Shown one piece after another: positions 48,476 through 59,794 of a DNA stretch of 64,000 nt (the stretch's first letter is position 1; the number at the start of each line of letters is the position of its first letter). Position numbers and translations under genes: made by a program. The DNA comes from Enoplolaimus lenunculus. Its lineage: Eukaryota; Nematoda; Enoplea; Enoplida; Thoracostomopsidae. The notes beneath the pieces were generated by a model, which saw only the letters and a program-made list of their open reading frames with translations, ran no database searches and had not been told where the DNA came from. The stretch spans positions 1-64,000 of the forward strand of contig JASANG010002237.1 of assembly GCA_030248215.1 (NCBI GenBank). Direction: 5' to 3'.

Positions 48476-49310
48476 CTTTAACCAAGATCGAATAATCGTT
48501 ATTTAACAAGAGTGTGCCGCGGGGCACATTCTTTGCAGAAAAGAATGTATCCGGCACGCGTTGCGTTTTTGCCCTGCCCTCGTTTATTTAGTGGGGGGTG
48601 TGCGAACCACGTTACTTCATGTATGCGGCGTTAAACATTCTCCCGTTATAGTTTAATTTAAGGAATTCTGTACCATGCGGAACCCCAAGAGTTGCACACT
48701 CTTGTATCATGCACTCTTGCTTTAACCAAGAGTACATGATGCATACTTCAACAAGAGTATGCAACTGGGTACATTCTGTGTAGAAACGAATGCACGCGGC
48801 ACGCGTTCCGTTTTTGGCCGTCGCCCTTTTTATTTAGAGAGGGTTCCAACCTATGCGAACCGAAACACTTTATGTATCCGTCAACAAAAATTGCTCCGCT
48901 TATAGTTTAATTGGCCCATGTATAGAACAGGGCCGGAACAGTAGTATAAGCATATTCCTAAACCTAAGCGTAAGCCTAAGCCCAAGCCTAAGCCCAAGCC
49001 TAAGAGTGTGGACGAGCCTATTCCTAAGCCTAAGCCTAAGCCTAAGCAAAAAAATTAGTCTAAAGCTTAAACTGACTCTATAATAGCTTCTCCGGAAAAC
49101 GATTCGGCTCTGCTCTATTCATGGCCGTTTAATTTAGGGTTACTGGACGTGACAGCAACCTCCCCATTTAAACAAGAGGGGGCGGCCAAAAACACAACGC
49201 CCGGTGGTACATTTTGTACCATGCGGAACCCAATGAGTTGCACACTCTTGTATGATACACTCTTGCTTTAACCAAGAGTTGATAATGACTCTTTGACAAG
49301 GGTATTAACA
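48476..49310 (+). repeat. Tandem 'ctttaaccaagag' repeat units, interrupted
   Basis: Unit 1 starts at 48476 (244 bp), unit 2 at 48720 (about 324 bp once the inserted MITE and its duplicated target are discounted), and a truncated unit 3 at 49266. Each unit contains 'aacaagagtgtgc'-like and 'gcacactcttgt'-like inverted motifs, 'gaacccca' or 'gcggaaccc' before the right motif, and 'cggcacgcgtt'. Unit 2 is split by the MITE at 48913-49126; unit 3 is cut by the TTAA element at 49311. A related right end lies at about 50022-50125. Confidence 0.65.
48913..49126 (+). repeat. TTAGGC-core MITE nested in another repeat, perfect TSD
   Basis: The ends are 'ggcccatgtatagaacaggg' and 'ggctctgctctattcatggcc' (214 bp). 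The target duplication GTTTAATT is perfect (48905-48912 and 49127-49134). The core is the longest hexamer run of any copy. It inserted into unit 2 of the 'ctttaaccaagag' tandem repeat, so it is younger than that repeat. Confidence 0.85.
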
Positions 49311-49574
49311 CCTTCTCACATTGAGTTGCCTACAGGCAACTCAGCGCAGTGTATATACGGTAAATAATATATATCGCACCGTGTTTAACAATTGCAACAC
49401 GTATACATAGTAATAAATCACCACAAGACGTGACAGCCCCCTCGGGCTCGAGCGTCAAGCTCCTATAGCTGAGTGGTGATGGTATACGCCTCCCACTCCA
49501 GTCACTGAAGTTCAAATCCTACCATAAAAGTAGGTGTCAGGGGAAATAGAAAATATTCATGTGAGAAAGGGTTG
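49311..49574 (+). repeat. TIR element carrying a tRNA-like unit
   Basis: The left end CCTTCTCACATTGAG and right end ATGTGAGAAAGGG are inverted. The target flanks are decayed ('attaaca' on the left, 'ttgttaa' on the right), but sister copies show TTAA. Inside, about 49460-49534 is tRNA-like: box A 'tagctgagtgg' (49466-49476), an anticodon-arm-like 'gcctcccactcc', and box B 'gttcaaatcc' (49510-49519). The conserved 3' part reads 'ggaaatagaaaatattcatg'. This is the fullest copy of the family. Confidence 0.75.
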
Positions 49575-49714
49575 TTAAGCGAAAAATTTTCAGTTTACTA
49601 TCTATAAACTTATCCGATTCTATATTGTAGATGTAGTAGTGTAGATTCATTTTTGCTAAACACTTTTGTAGTTTCCACCCAATGGTGGGAAAGTCCTTAA
49701 TTTACAAATGACCC

Positions 49715-49822
49715 ATGCATAACTGAGGGCCGTTACAAATGTACCAGCAATAGTCCTAAGCTTAAGCCTAAACCTCTTGTCTTATAACTAATCCTAAGCT
49801 TAAGCCAAAGTGTAAGCAAAAC
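49715..49822 (+). repeat. TTAGGC-core element, left half
   Basis: It begins 'cccatgcataactgagggcc' and carries 'cctaagcttaagcctaaacc' and 'atcctaagcttaagccaaag', then stops before the right TIR. Confidence 0.45.
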
Positions 49823-50021
49823 ATTTCAACTATGAGGTGACGCAATAACAACAGAGCCTTTAGCAGTACCTACTCCACTTTTTGAGGATAGACTGCTTCA
49901 ACTACACAATCCGCGAATAGTTGGAAGAGTATAGAATATAAGATTATGACTGTATACTTAAGCAGACAAAGAATGAATCATTCACAAAATTATACCCTAT
50001 GACTGAGGTGCAGTACGCCAG

Positions 50022-50125
50022 AAACACAACGCGTGGTGATTACATTCCATTATGCTTGAATGTACCCAATTGCACACTCTTGTTTATGTGGGTATGATCC
50101 ACTCTTGCTATAACTCTTGTTATTA
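50022..50125 (+). repeat. Right end of the 'ctttaaccaagag' repeat
   Basis: 'cagaaacacaacgcgtggtg', 'attgcacactcttgtttatg' and 'gatccactcttgctataact' match the right part of the units at 48.5-49.3 kb. The rest of the unit is absent. Confidence 0.5.
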
Positions 50126-51219
50126 TGATCGACTTTTCAAGCTTTTATTTGAAAAGTTTTTCCTCGCGATTCACAAGGATTAATAAGGTTTGTATAATTT
50201 ACCTGCAAGGTCAGTTGGATCTCTTTTGACTATCTGTCGCTTCGTAGCCGTCTAGAACTCTCATGGAACTGGGACAACGTTGTTTTGTGATTAAACGTGA
50301 AATCAAAATAGCACCGCAGTCAAAATCTTTGACATGTACTAGCGCAAGACGCTGCAAATATAGTTACCTAATAACTTTCTCTAGGTTGTTACAAACTTAA
50401 AATTTTTAAGGTAAAGAAGGCCTTACCAGTTTTAACCCAAACTTTTTTTACAAAATTTTTTTTGATAAGTAAATATTAACGCAAGACGCTACGCAGATAT
50501 AAGTATAACTTTACATTGGTGGTCGCCAAATTGAAAAATTGCAAGCTTGGAAACTTACCATTTTTTACCAAAAAATTCCGACGGGGTGGATAATATATGT
50601 CTTAGGCGTTGCTAGTAACGAATAAATAAAAAAGTAAACTTTAAACGTTTAAATTCGGCTCCAGTAGCCGTTTTATCGCCTACAACTTTTTGGTCCTATT
50701 ATACAAAAAAATGTGTTTTAATTATGCAGTTCAGAAAAAGCAATCAACAAACAATTGAAATGGTAAAACCATGACTAAAAAACTTAAGCTTTGAATAATC
50801 CACATTGAGTCTACGACTTCAGGATAACAATCAAGAGTTTACAAGCATTCTTCTGATGCAGATTAGCATTCGCCATATTCTTGCAAGGTTTTCATTGGAT
50901 ATAGAAGTTAGTCTGCGTTATAGCGTAGATTTTTAATCGATACTTTCACTTTTTTACTGTTCGCTTGTAACATTTCATTCATCAGTTTCATATACGTTTA
51001 TCTCGCAATCAAAATGTTTACAGTCGAGCGAAATAAAATGCAGTCCAACACATGAACATCGCGTGAAGAAAATTCACCCCAATCCCATGCGTGCGCGTTG
51101 TTCGTAAATACCCACGGTGTTGCAAAAATTCTGATATATCACAGACAAACACATCTACAAGATATGTGAAGATTATTCCTGTTTGACCAAATGTTTCATG
51201 CCAGCAGCCACCACTGTAT

Positions 51220-54200
51220 TTACGGCAGTATAAAAATTACAATTGCTAGCATAAAAATAATCGCTAAACACAAATATGACATCCAATTGAAAAAGTGAGC
51301 TAATTTAGCAAAATTTACACAATACAACGCGTCTCGACACCAAAAGCATTCAAGTAGCGCAAATGCTAAATTCGCTATACGGTCTCTAGGGCTCTCAGAT
51401 TCACGGATGACTACCGGGGGAACCAGCGTTGGCATTGTGGTTGTCGAATGTGCCGGGGGTGCCTGAAAATGAGCGCTTCTAAAGCTGTTGTGGTTGGGTT
51501 CAGAAAGCAGTGGTGACATGGCTGGAATATGTGTGTTTGTAAATACACTAATATCAATTTCGTCGAATCTATTGGCTGAATGTGACCGTGGAGCGCGACT
51601 TGTGACTGGAGTTTGGTGCTGGGCGACGCAACCGCGTGGTGTTACACCGTTGGCGATTAACTGTCTCCTGTGAATGAGAAAAATCATTTTGATGACACTA
51701 ATCAAAAGCGTGCGTTTAGCAAGCTTTTCTGTATTTTAAGACTGCTAAATTACACCGAAAGCGCAGAATATTTGAACTCGTCTTGTAACCTCGCCACAAT
51801 TTTTGCCTATTTGGCTAGAAAACACATTCCGAGATTCGGATTAAACTACTGTATGATTCGACAATTTTTTACCACAGCAAGGGCCAGTGAAACGGGATAC
51901 ATCCCCCAAAGTGCCCTTGAGTCCGCCATCGCATAGCTAATTTAAAAACCCGTCTAGTTCATGATAATTCCGGTAAATATTATAAACATAGCGTTTCAAA
52001 GCTTATAGTTCAGGCTTGTGGTTTTGTTCGTTTTGGATGTTTACAAATCACGACGTGGTTAGCAATTAAATTTTACAGTAATGGAATGCATATACGTAAC
52101 AAATTACTGGAAACTGATGAGTCTGTGTAAAGAGTAATACTTACTAGCAACCATAGTTGCACATATGTGCAACTTTGTAAAAGTATTGGGATTTGAAACA
52201 ACCGCTTTCACATCACGTATGCAGTCTCATGTTAAAAACACTACTTGAATGCATTCCATAAATAATACAGGTTTTCTACATTTACAAAATTGGTCAATGA
52301 ATCTAAATGCACAAATGCTTTTGTAGATTGATTGTGTTATAAATTTTCAACCACTTTCTTCACTGCTGAGCTGGAACGATGTCCAAAACACATATTCTGG
52401 GCATACCAGCTATATTAATATATTCACACAAGACGCTGTCTTTGTACAGTTTGTTTTGAAACATTCTATTGATTCTTGCATACAAATTTTGTATTATCAT
52501 ATGAACACGATAGTGTTCATATATATGATTCGCGCATCTCAAGCGCGTATTTTCAGTTTAGATCGCATGTTGGTGTTCAAGTAATATCAGATCTGTATCG
52601 TTTAAATTTTGTACACTGGTATCCTGGTACGTAGGGAATATTTGTCCAAAGGATTTTGCAAACCAGTGTGATCTTCAATAGTTACGGTCAAAAAACTCCT
52701 TACAGAAAGTGCACGAAATTTTTCATTTTGGTTCAACACTTTTTACACGTTAGCTATGTAATTTAACGATTATAACTTTCACCACTTTATAGAGCTTGCG
52801 GTTGGTTTTACCCCAACGGTTGGTTTCACCCCAACGGTTGGTTTCACAAGAACGGTTGGTTTTGCCCCAACGGTTGGTTTTGCCCCAACGGATGGTTTGC
52901 CCCAACGGTTGGTTTCACCCCAACGGTTGGTTGTGCCCCAACGGTTGGTTTCAGCTCAACGGTTGGTTTCACCCTAACGGTTGGCTTCACCCCAACGGAT
53001 GGTTTCACCCCAACAATCGGTTCCACCTCAACGGTTGGTTTTACCCCAACGGTTGGTTTCACCCCAACGGTTGGTTTCACCCCAACGGTTGGTTTTATCC
53101 CAACGGTTGGTTTCACCCCAACGGTTGGTTTCCCACGGTTGGTTTCACCCCAACGGTTGGTTTCACCCCAACGGTTGGTTTCACCCCAACGGTCCCCTAC
53201 CCAACGGTTGGTTTTTCCCCAACTGTTGGTTTTTCCCCAACGGTTGGTTTTGCCCCAACGGTTGGTTTTGCCCCAACGGTTGGTTTTGCCCCAACGGTTG
53301 GTTTTGCCCCAACGGTTGGTTTCACCCCAACGGTTGGTTTTGCCCCAACGGTTGGTTTTGCCCCAACGGTTGGTTTTGCCCCAACGGTTGGTTTCACCCC
53401 AACAGTCGGTTTTTCCCCAACTGCCCAACGGTTGGTTTCACCCCAACGGTTGGTTTCACCCCAACGGTTGGTTTTGCCGCAACAGTTAGATTTGCCCCAA
53501 CGGTTGGTTTTGCCCCAACGGTTGGTTTCACCACAACGGTTGGTTTCACCACAGCGGTTGGCCTCACTCAACAGTCGGTTTCACCCCAACGTTGCTTTCA
53601 CCCCAACCGTGGGTTTCCCCCCAACGGTTGGTTTTACCCCAACGGTTGGTTTCACCCCAACGGTTGGTTTCACCCCAACGGTTGGTTTCACCTCAACGGT
53701 TGGCTTCACCCCAAACAGTTGGTTTCACCCCAACGGTCGGTTTCACCCCAACGGTTGGTTTTACCCCGACGGTTGGTTTCACCCCAATGATCGGTTTTAC
53801 CACAACGGTTGGTTTCACCTCAACAGTTGGTTTCACCTCAGCGGTTGGCTTCACTCCAACGGTTAGCTTCGCCCCAACGGTTGGTTTCACCGCAACGGTT
53901 GGTTTTACCCCAACGGTTGGTTTCACCCCAATGATCGGTGTCACCCCAACGGTTGGTTTCACCCCAACGATTGGTTTCATCCTAACGGTCGGTTTCACCC
54001 CAACAGTTGGTTTCACCACAACGGTTGGTTTCACCCCAACGGTTGGTTTTACCCCAATGGTTGGTTTCACCCCAATGGTTGGCTTCACCCCAACGGTTGG
54101 TTTCACCCTAACAGTCGGTTTCACCCCAACGGTTGGTTTCACCCCAACGGTTCGTTTTACCCCAACGGTTGGTTTCACCCCAGCGATCGGTTTTTCCCCA

Positions 54201-57200
54201 TCGGTTGGTTTCACCTCAACTGTTAGCTTCACCCCAACGGTTGGTTTCACCCCAACGGTCGGTTTCACCCCAACGGTTGGTTTTACGTCAACGGTTGGTT
54301 TCACTCCAACAGTTGGTTTTGCCCCAACGGTTGGTTTCACCCAACGGTTGATTTCACCCCCAACGGTTGGTTTCACCCCAACGATTGGTTTCACCCCAAC
54401 GGTTGGTTTTACCTCAACGGTAGGTTTCACCCCAACGGTCGGTTTCATCCCAACGGTTGGTTTCACCCCAACGGTTGGTTTCACCCCAACGGTTGGTTTT
54501 ACCTCAACGGTTGGTTTTGCCCCAACGGTTCGTTTCACCCCAGTGGCTCGTTTTACCCCAGCGGTTATTTCACCCCAGCGGTTAATTTTGCCACCGAGGT
54601 TGGTTTGACCCTAACGGCTGGTTTCCCCTCAACGGCCGGTTTTCGCCCAAGGGTTGGTTTCACACAAACGGTTAGCTTCACCGCAACGGACGATGTCACC
54701 CCCACGGATTAATGCAGCAGCTTGGTAAAGCGGTTGAAACTAGAAAAAAATGCTCAGCACTTGAGCAAAAAGGGATATGTTTCATATTCCTATTAAAAGT
54801 ATGGTAAACTAGATCATCACATTCGCTTGATGTAACCTGGAAAAGTATTAAGAAACAATAGCGTCCAAAATCATGTTAATTATTAATTTTTCTGAAACAT
54901 ATTGCGGACAGCAAAATTTCTGTAATATTTTTTGTAAAAAACAGATGCTTTTCTTGAATGCAAAGCGAAATTATTTCTGAAATGTGGACAGATTTAGCTT
55001 GGAATCCATGAATGTATATTGAAGTTCTCTACAAAACGTATTAAATTTACCTATGGCTTTGTATTACCATAGTTATATAATTGAATTTCATAAGAGCATT
55101 GTGTGGCGACATAATGGCTGTTAGAGTTTTGACGACCAATTTTGTTAGATACTTTCTTGAACAGACGTCACAAAACGAATCGCAATTGATGCTTTAAAAA
55201 TGCTCCACTTATAAGTGACTTTTGAGTTTACTCGATTTTTTACCTTAGTGACAAATTATATAAATGCGCATTTTCCACCCGAGTTATTTATCTGTTTCAC
55301 TGCATAGGCACGACTATTTAAGCTCACAAATCGCACCGTATTCAGGCAACATCGATTAACTTGCAAAATCAAAGAGCGGTATACCTCAGCCATGTTTCTG
55401 CGACCCTAAGGAATATCTGAAAATTGCTAACAAATCCTGTCAAAAACTTCAATGTTAGAAATAGATTTGCTGTCCGCAAGATGTTTCAGAAAAATTAATA
55501 ATTAGCATGATTTTGGACGCTATTGTTTTTTAATACTTTTCCAGGTTACATCAAGCGAATGTGCTGATCTAGTTTACCATACTTTTAATAGGAATATGAA
55601 ACATATCCCTTTTTGCTCAAGTGCTGAGCATTTTTTTCTAGTACAATCGTTCCTATTGGCAGTGGGCGGTAAATTCCGTCAATTACAAACAATTTTTAAG
55701 CCTTTTTCTAAACCTAAGAATAAAGGCGTTAAATAAGGGAAATGTACAAGAGACAAAATAAAATACCAAGGTAAACGTTTAGCACTGGAGGATCCTGGGA
55801 GTGACTGCTCCGTTTCATTCAAATGACGTTTGCTTCTCGTTCGCTTCGCTCACGAGTTTTTCTGCACTACGATATCTCGTGCGGACCAATTTCAAAAATA
55901 CTCATAAATAAAATTTCAAAAGTGAAACTAACCCTGGCCTGACATCTTTTTCCCATCTTGTTTCATTATCGTCTTCATCGTTCCCAAGCGTACGCGGGCG
56001 ACGCATCGTTAAATCGAGTCTTGTACAAAGTACTGATGCTGCGTTTAAGGTACATGTCACAATAACGCTTAATATTAACGAAAAGTAATACCCGGTGATT
56101 TTTGGAACTCCTTGATGTGATTTAGGCATTCGATCAGCCAAATTCATTACGATCAAGTTTAAGTTTAAAATCGTTACAACGCCTGAAATTATAGTGTGGC
56201 AACCAATTATGAGGGCTCCCAGTTGCATATAATTGTGCACACGGCGAAAACTTGACCATTTTGATCTAAGTTTACTCTAGTCCAGCTATAATAAAGTGAC
56301 TTCTTGAGTAAAACGCCGAACATTTAAAGTTTATGCTGCAACATGCGGTCCTGGATTTAGTTTTACTGGATGTTTGTAAACCTGTTATTGGTAACTTAAA
56401 ATTCACCACGGAATTGTCTGCAAAATTAAACTAATTTTCGTCGTGAAAGTTGAAATTGCGGATATTAATGCTTGCTACGCCACTCCTGTTCAATTTAGAG
56501 CGGAGAATAATCAGAAAGATTTAGCTTCAAATCTAGCATGCACTTATATTTCATTTTAGATTATTAAAAAAAGCTTTTTATGATCCTTTAGCCAATTTGT
56601 TTATAACTCCGAGAAAAAAAAGCCAATGTATGTTGAACTTTGAGCTAAATTAAGACAAATCCTCAGCTGCATGAATCGATTGATGAGCGTCATTATACTT
56701 CGTAAAAAGTCAGCTGCCCCTTAATACAAAAATTTAAAGTTCAACCGAAGGAGCAAATTCTTTTGAGCGGTGATATTAATGCTAAAGAATGATAATAATT
56801 TGAAAAGTTTGATTAAAGATTCGACTTAAATAGTGCATTTTAGCTAATTTGGATAAGATCCCATGATTTAAGCAATTCAAAATGTTAACAGTCATGACTG
56901 TAATGGATTGGCTAAAACATTACTTTTAGAGGCGTGGTTTCAAAGAAAGTATAGAATCTATTATATAAGTACCGAGTTGGAATTTAGTTTCACGAATTTT
57001 TAGCCGAGTTGTCGCCGGAACCAGAATGCCGAACAACGAAAACAGTGTGACCAGTAAACTTGGCGCAACAAAATTGCAGATGTAAAAATACGGGCGTCGA
57101 GACATTGGGATTTGGCATTTAATAATCGGTTGTGTTGGTGTTCCATCTCCGGCGTTCACATCTAAAACGCTACAGTTTGGATCGCTCACTAGCCATTCAC

Positions 57201-59794
57201 GCGTATCAGTGCTGTGAAGTTGTGCATTTTTCTAAAAAAATCAAGCGACTCTTGTACGCTATGCTTTACAGGAGTGAGTTCAAGCATGGGCATAGGTTTA
57301 GGGTTGCACTATACTTGACGTCTGGCGCTGTCCGTCACCGTGCGTCAGCCGTGCGGCGCCGTCCGTCGCCATGCGTTTCCGTACGGCGCCGTCCGTCACC
57401 GTGCGTCACCCGTACGGTGCCTTCCGTCACACGTTATTGTACATGGGGTGACGGACAGCGCAGCACGGTACCGTTCGGGTCACGGACGGCTCCGGACAGA
57501 ACCGCACGTCAAAATAAGTATAGCGCAATCCTTAGGCTTTGTTGTAAAAAAATCAAATGGGCTATTGTACACTTTCACTTTATCAACTTAAGCTTAGGCT
57601 CAGACATAGGCTTCTGTTTAGGTATTGGAAATGATTTGTGTAATACTATCCATGTCCTAAACTTAATCTTAATTGTGGGGAGAAGTGCATAAAAACCGAA
57701 GAATATAAGATCTATGCATCTTTCGCAATTACTTGTCAGTATCCTAGCGCGGACCATTAAAAAGCTGAACCTTTCAAGGGTTGTCACGCACCAGTAAAAC
57801 AGTTAACTCAAAAATGTAGCGTCTATGAAAGTTTTGGTTTTGCGTTGGACTGGTAAGGAGTCTGACCTTAAGTAGGCAGTCAAAAATAAAAATAATTTGT
57901 ATTCAATGTTTTAAAACTCAACACGAAACATTTAAGTTTTGGCGGGTCTTCTTACGGGTGTCAATTTCCCGCATGTCATATTGTATTTATCGTTCTCACC
58001 ATAATATCGCTAATTTGAGCGCTTGAAAACGTCACCAACTCTTCAACTACAATTGGCACAAACGGACTCGGTCGTGGCGATAAATACAACCATATCGAAT
58101 GATGATCAAACGGAAATTGTGCAACGTTTAAATCGATATTCAGATCAATTCCCATTTCTGAGCCGTAAAACATGGTTCCGTTTGAACAAACGAGCACTAC
58201 AGATGATTTTTGACCGTTGCTATCACCTCCTCCTGACTTGCCTTGGTTAGGACAACCACAGCCGATGTTCGATTCTTTCGCTGCGTTAATTGTTGGAACA
58301 AGAATTGGGATCCATATTAAGCTGCTATCTACGCCTATACATTGCGATCGGCCGACAGGTGGTGTCAAATTTGCAGGTTGTGTGTCATCTGTAACAAATA
58401 CGGTTGGTTCCGTACGCAGAGAGAATCCAGAAAGGATCTGCTTACCCGTAGAGAAATGTTTGCCGCCCCTAGAAAATTTTCAAATTCTCTTAATATAAGT
58501 TATCAGAAAGTCCTGTATACTCCTTCTAAAATATTTACCCTCATAGTAAAACGAGCTGCCGGCTTGCACAAAGAATACAGCCTATAGCAAACGGTCGACA
58601 TGATGACATCTGCTGCAGATTTCAATCTTGGAATCTGTAGCGAATCTAAAAACTTCTGCCAGAGGACTCACGTTATATGAAACGGAAAAAAGTTCGCGAA
58701 CGAAGCGCGCAAGAAACCAAACGCAATTATATTATTAAGCTTTAATACAAAATTCGGATTTCGATTTCTGTTGGGGGGGGCATGCCCTGAACATCCGCTC
58801 ATATCAGCCAGTGCCCGGACCTGCATTGTTATATGACTTATATTGTTTATCATTAAGCGATAAATTTTCAAAAGAATGACTACGCCATCCGATACTACGC
58901 TGCCTCGCAAATTATATTTCGCAGATTTTCAATTATTGGTTCGAAAGTCACGAAGATCATTCTTTACTGCTGAGACGATAGGCGTTACCCACAGTTTCGG
59001 TATACGAGTCAGAATTCAAAGTTGAAAATAATTTAATATTGATTTGTAAAAATTTGAAAAACATATTTGCTTCACATAATATGCATCAAATCACTATACC
59101 AAATCCATGGTTTCTGTTTTTCAATTTATAGCTGGAAATTTAATTTAATATACTTCGGCCTCACAAATGCGGCAAACCTACCCAAGGCCGAACCTTCGAG
59201 TACTGCACTTGTACGGCTTAAAACTATTCGAGCAGCGACGACTCCACCTTTATCCATCCCACTGGATTTCCATGTTTGCTCAGGATGTTTTCTATCAATT
59301 TCTTGCGCAGTATAGTGGCACACAAACTTATTCCGTATTGTGTTTCTGATTTATATCAGTGATATCCTACTAATTTACGACTCCGGGGACTAGAAATATC
59401 TATTTTGACCGTCCTTTGAGGAATTTCGAAGCGACTCATTTGTACTATGCCCGCCAATACACACCTTTGAAGGCAACTTACCAAACCGAATTTCATCCCA
59501 ACGAATACGTTTATCAACCCATTTCAAATAATACGAAACGGCGACCGTTGCACGATTACTCGCACCATTGACTCGAATTAAATCTGATACCCACAATGAA
59601 ACCGTCATTGACAGGGGGTCAATTTTGTCCACCACCCCTGCATCAGTGATCGACGAAAACAAAACAGGGCTGATTCGAGGGTCGTAAGGTGTATGCAGAC
59701 CCAGAACATCGTCAATTGTTGAGCCGCAGGTGGTTACAATAGTCAAAACATACCAGTGTAACCCGATAAATGATAGGTACCGATATTTACACAT
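51220..59794 (-). CDS. Pentameric ligand-gated ion channel subunit lacking Cys-loop cysteines
   Basis: A plasma-membrane neurotransmitter-gated channel subunit, nAChR/5-HT3-like in layout. Five minus-strand exons: 59794-59482, 58388-58000, 57231-56973, 56182-55933 and 51667-51220. Borders are GT/AG and phases match, giving 552 aa. In order: signal peptide (about 1-25), extracellular domain with YYLKWVDKRIRWDE, loop-A region SSLIWIPIL (the usual WxPD aspartate is not there), FPFD at 196-199, M1 after RRPYFY (about 282-305), M2 GVVTILNLNLIVMNLADRMP (321-340), M3 from ITGYYFSLILSV (about 349-373), an acidic start to a long Pro/Ser-rich cytoplasmic loop, and M4 LCLAIIFMLAIVIF ending ILP. The canonical pair of disulphide cysteines around FPFD is missing: isoleucines occupy both places (upstream segment GIDLNIDLNVAQ, then FPFDHHSI). 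The residue before the M2 lysine is Thr, not the Glu of cation channels; an Asp sits near the outer ring. Intron 4 (4.3 kb) holds an 18-bp array. Ligand and ion unknown. Confidence 0.9.
52799..54709. repeat. 18-bp minisatellite, about 105 copies
   Basis: The unit is approximately CCAACGGTTGGTTTCACC. The main variants change TTTCACC to TTTTGCC, TTTTACC or TTTTTCC, and a few units are shortened. Each unit holds the hyphenated palindrome CCAAC-G-GTTGG. Because 18 is a multiple of three and the unit has no stop codon in several frames, long frames (up to 356 codons) open on both strands; these are not genes. The array lies in the last intron of the channel gene. Confidence 0.95.
54740..55641. repeat. 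902-bp element with about 175-bp inverted repeats
   Basis: 54740-54914 and 55467-55641 are near-identical inverted copies, from the outer end 'ctagaaaaaaatgctcagca' to an inner 'gcggacagcaaa'. Both outer ends are CTAG, which could be the element's own end or a palindromic 4-bp target. The 550-bp centre has no open frame of note. It is a non-autonomous long-TIR DNA element or fold-back element, sitting right beside the minisatellite in the same intron. Confidence 0.8.
57301..57531. repeat. GC-rich TIR element with CCGTC motifs, TTA target
   Basis: The ends are 'gggttgcactatactt' and 'aagtatagcgcaatcc', flanked on both sides by TTA (57298-57300 and 57532-57534). The core alternates 'cgccgtccgtc' and 'caccgtgcgtca'. 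The TTA duplication suggests PIF/Harbinger affinity. It lies in intron 2 of the channel gene, 70 bp from the exon 3 acceptor. Overlapping frames of 186 and 83 codons here are repeat by-products. Confidence 0.75.

Larger units (their letters stand above)
41786..51219. other. Intergenic MITE nest
   Basis: Nine kilobases without a supportable gene between the 5' end of the coiled-coil gene and the 3' end of the channel gene. At least fourteen small elements of several families are listed separately. Remaining DNA, for example 50.2-51.2 kb, shows no structure. A CAGTGCCGGAGC end at 42169 has no clear partner. Confidence 0.6.

Noticed and set aside
51488-51673. Plus-strand frame of 61 codons
   Set aside because: It is the antisense shadow of the last channel exon.
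52796-54608. Very long open frames on both strands (up to 356 codons) that look like repetitive proteins
   Set aside because: They are a consequence of an 18-bp repeat unit without stop codons in several frames. All six directions are affected equally and the array lies inside an intron.
52799-54709. CRISPR-like direct repeats
   Set aside because: There are no unique spacers, the units abut one another, and the context is an animal intron.
56183-56240. Extension of channel exon 4 upstream to an ATG at 56240
   Set aside because: It would put 11 or more extra residues at the start of M2. The AG at 56184-56183 gives exact M2-M3 spacing and the right phase.
57132-57692. 186-codon plus-strand frame rich in Arg/Pro/Val
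   Set aside because: It runs through channel exon 3 in antisense and the GC-rich CCGTC element. It is not a gene.
59180-59300. Extra minus-strand exon of the channel gene between exons 1 and 2, in matching phase
   Set aside because: It would add about 40 residues inside a conserved part of the ligand-binding domain, and part of it resembles a repeat near 10669-10720. Joining exon 1 directly to 58388 already gives a sensible protein.
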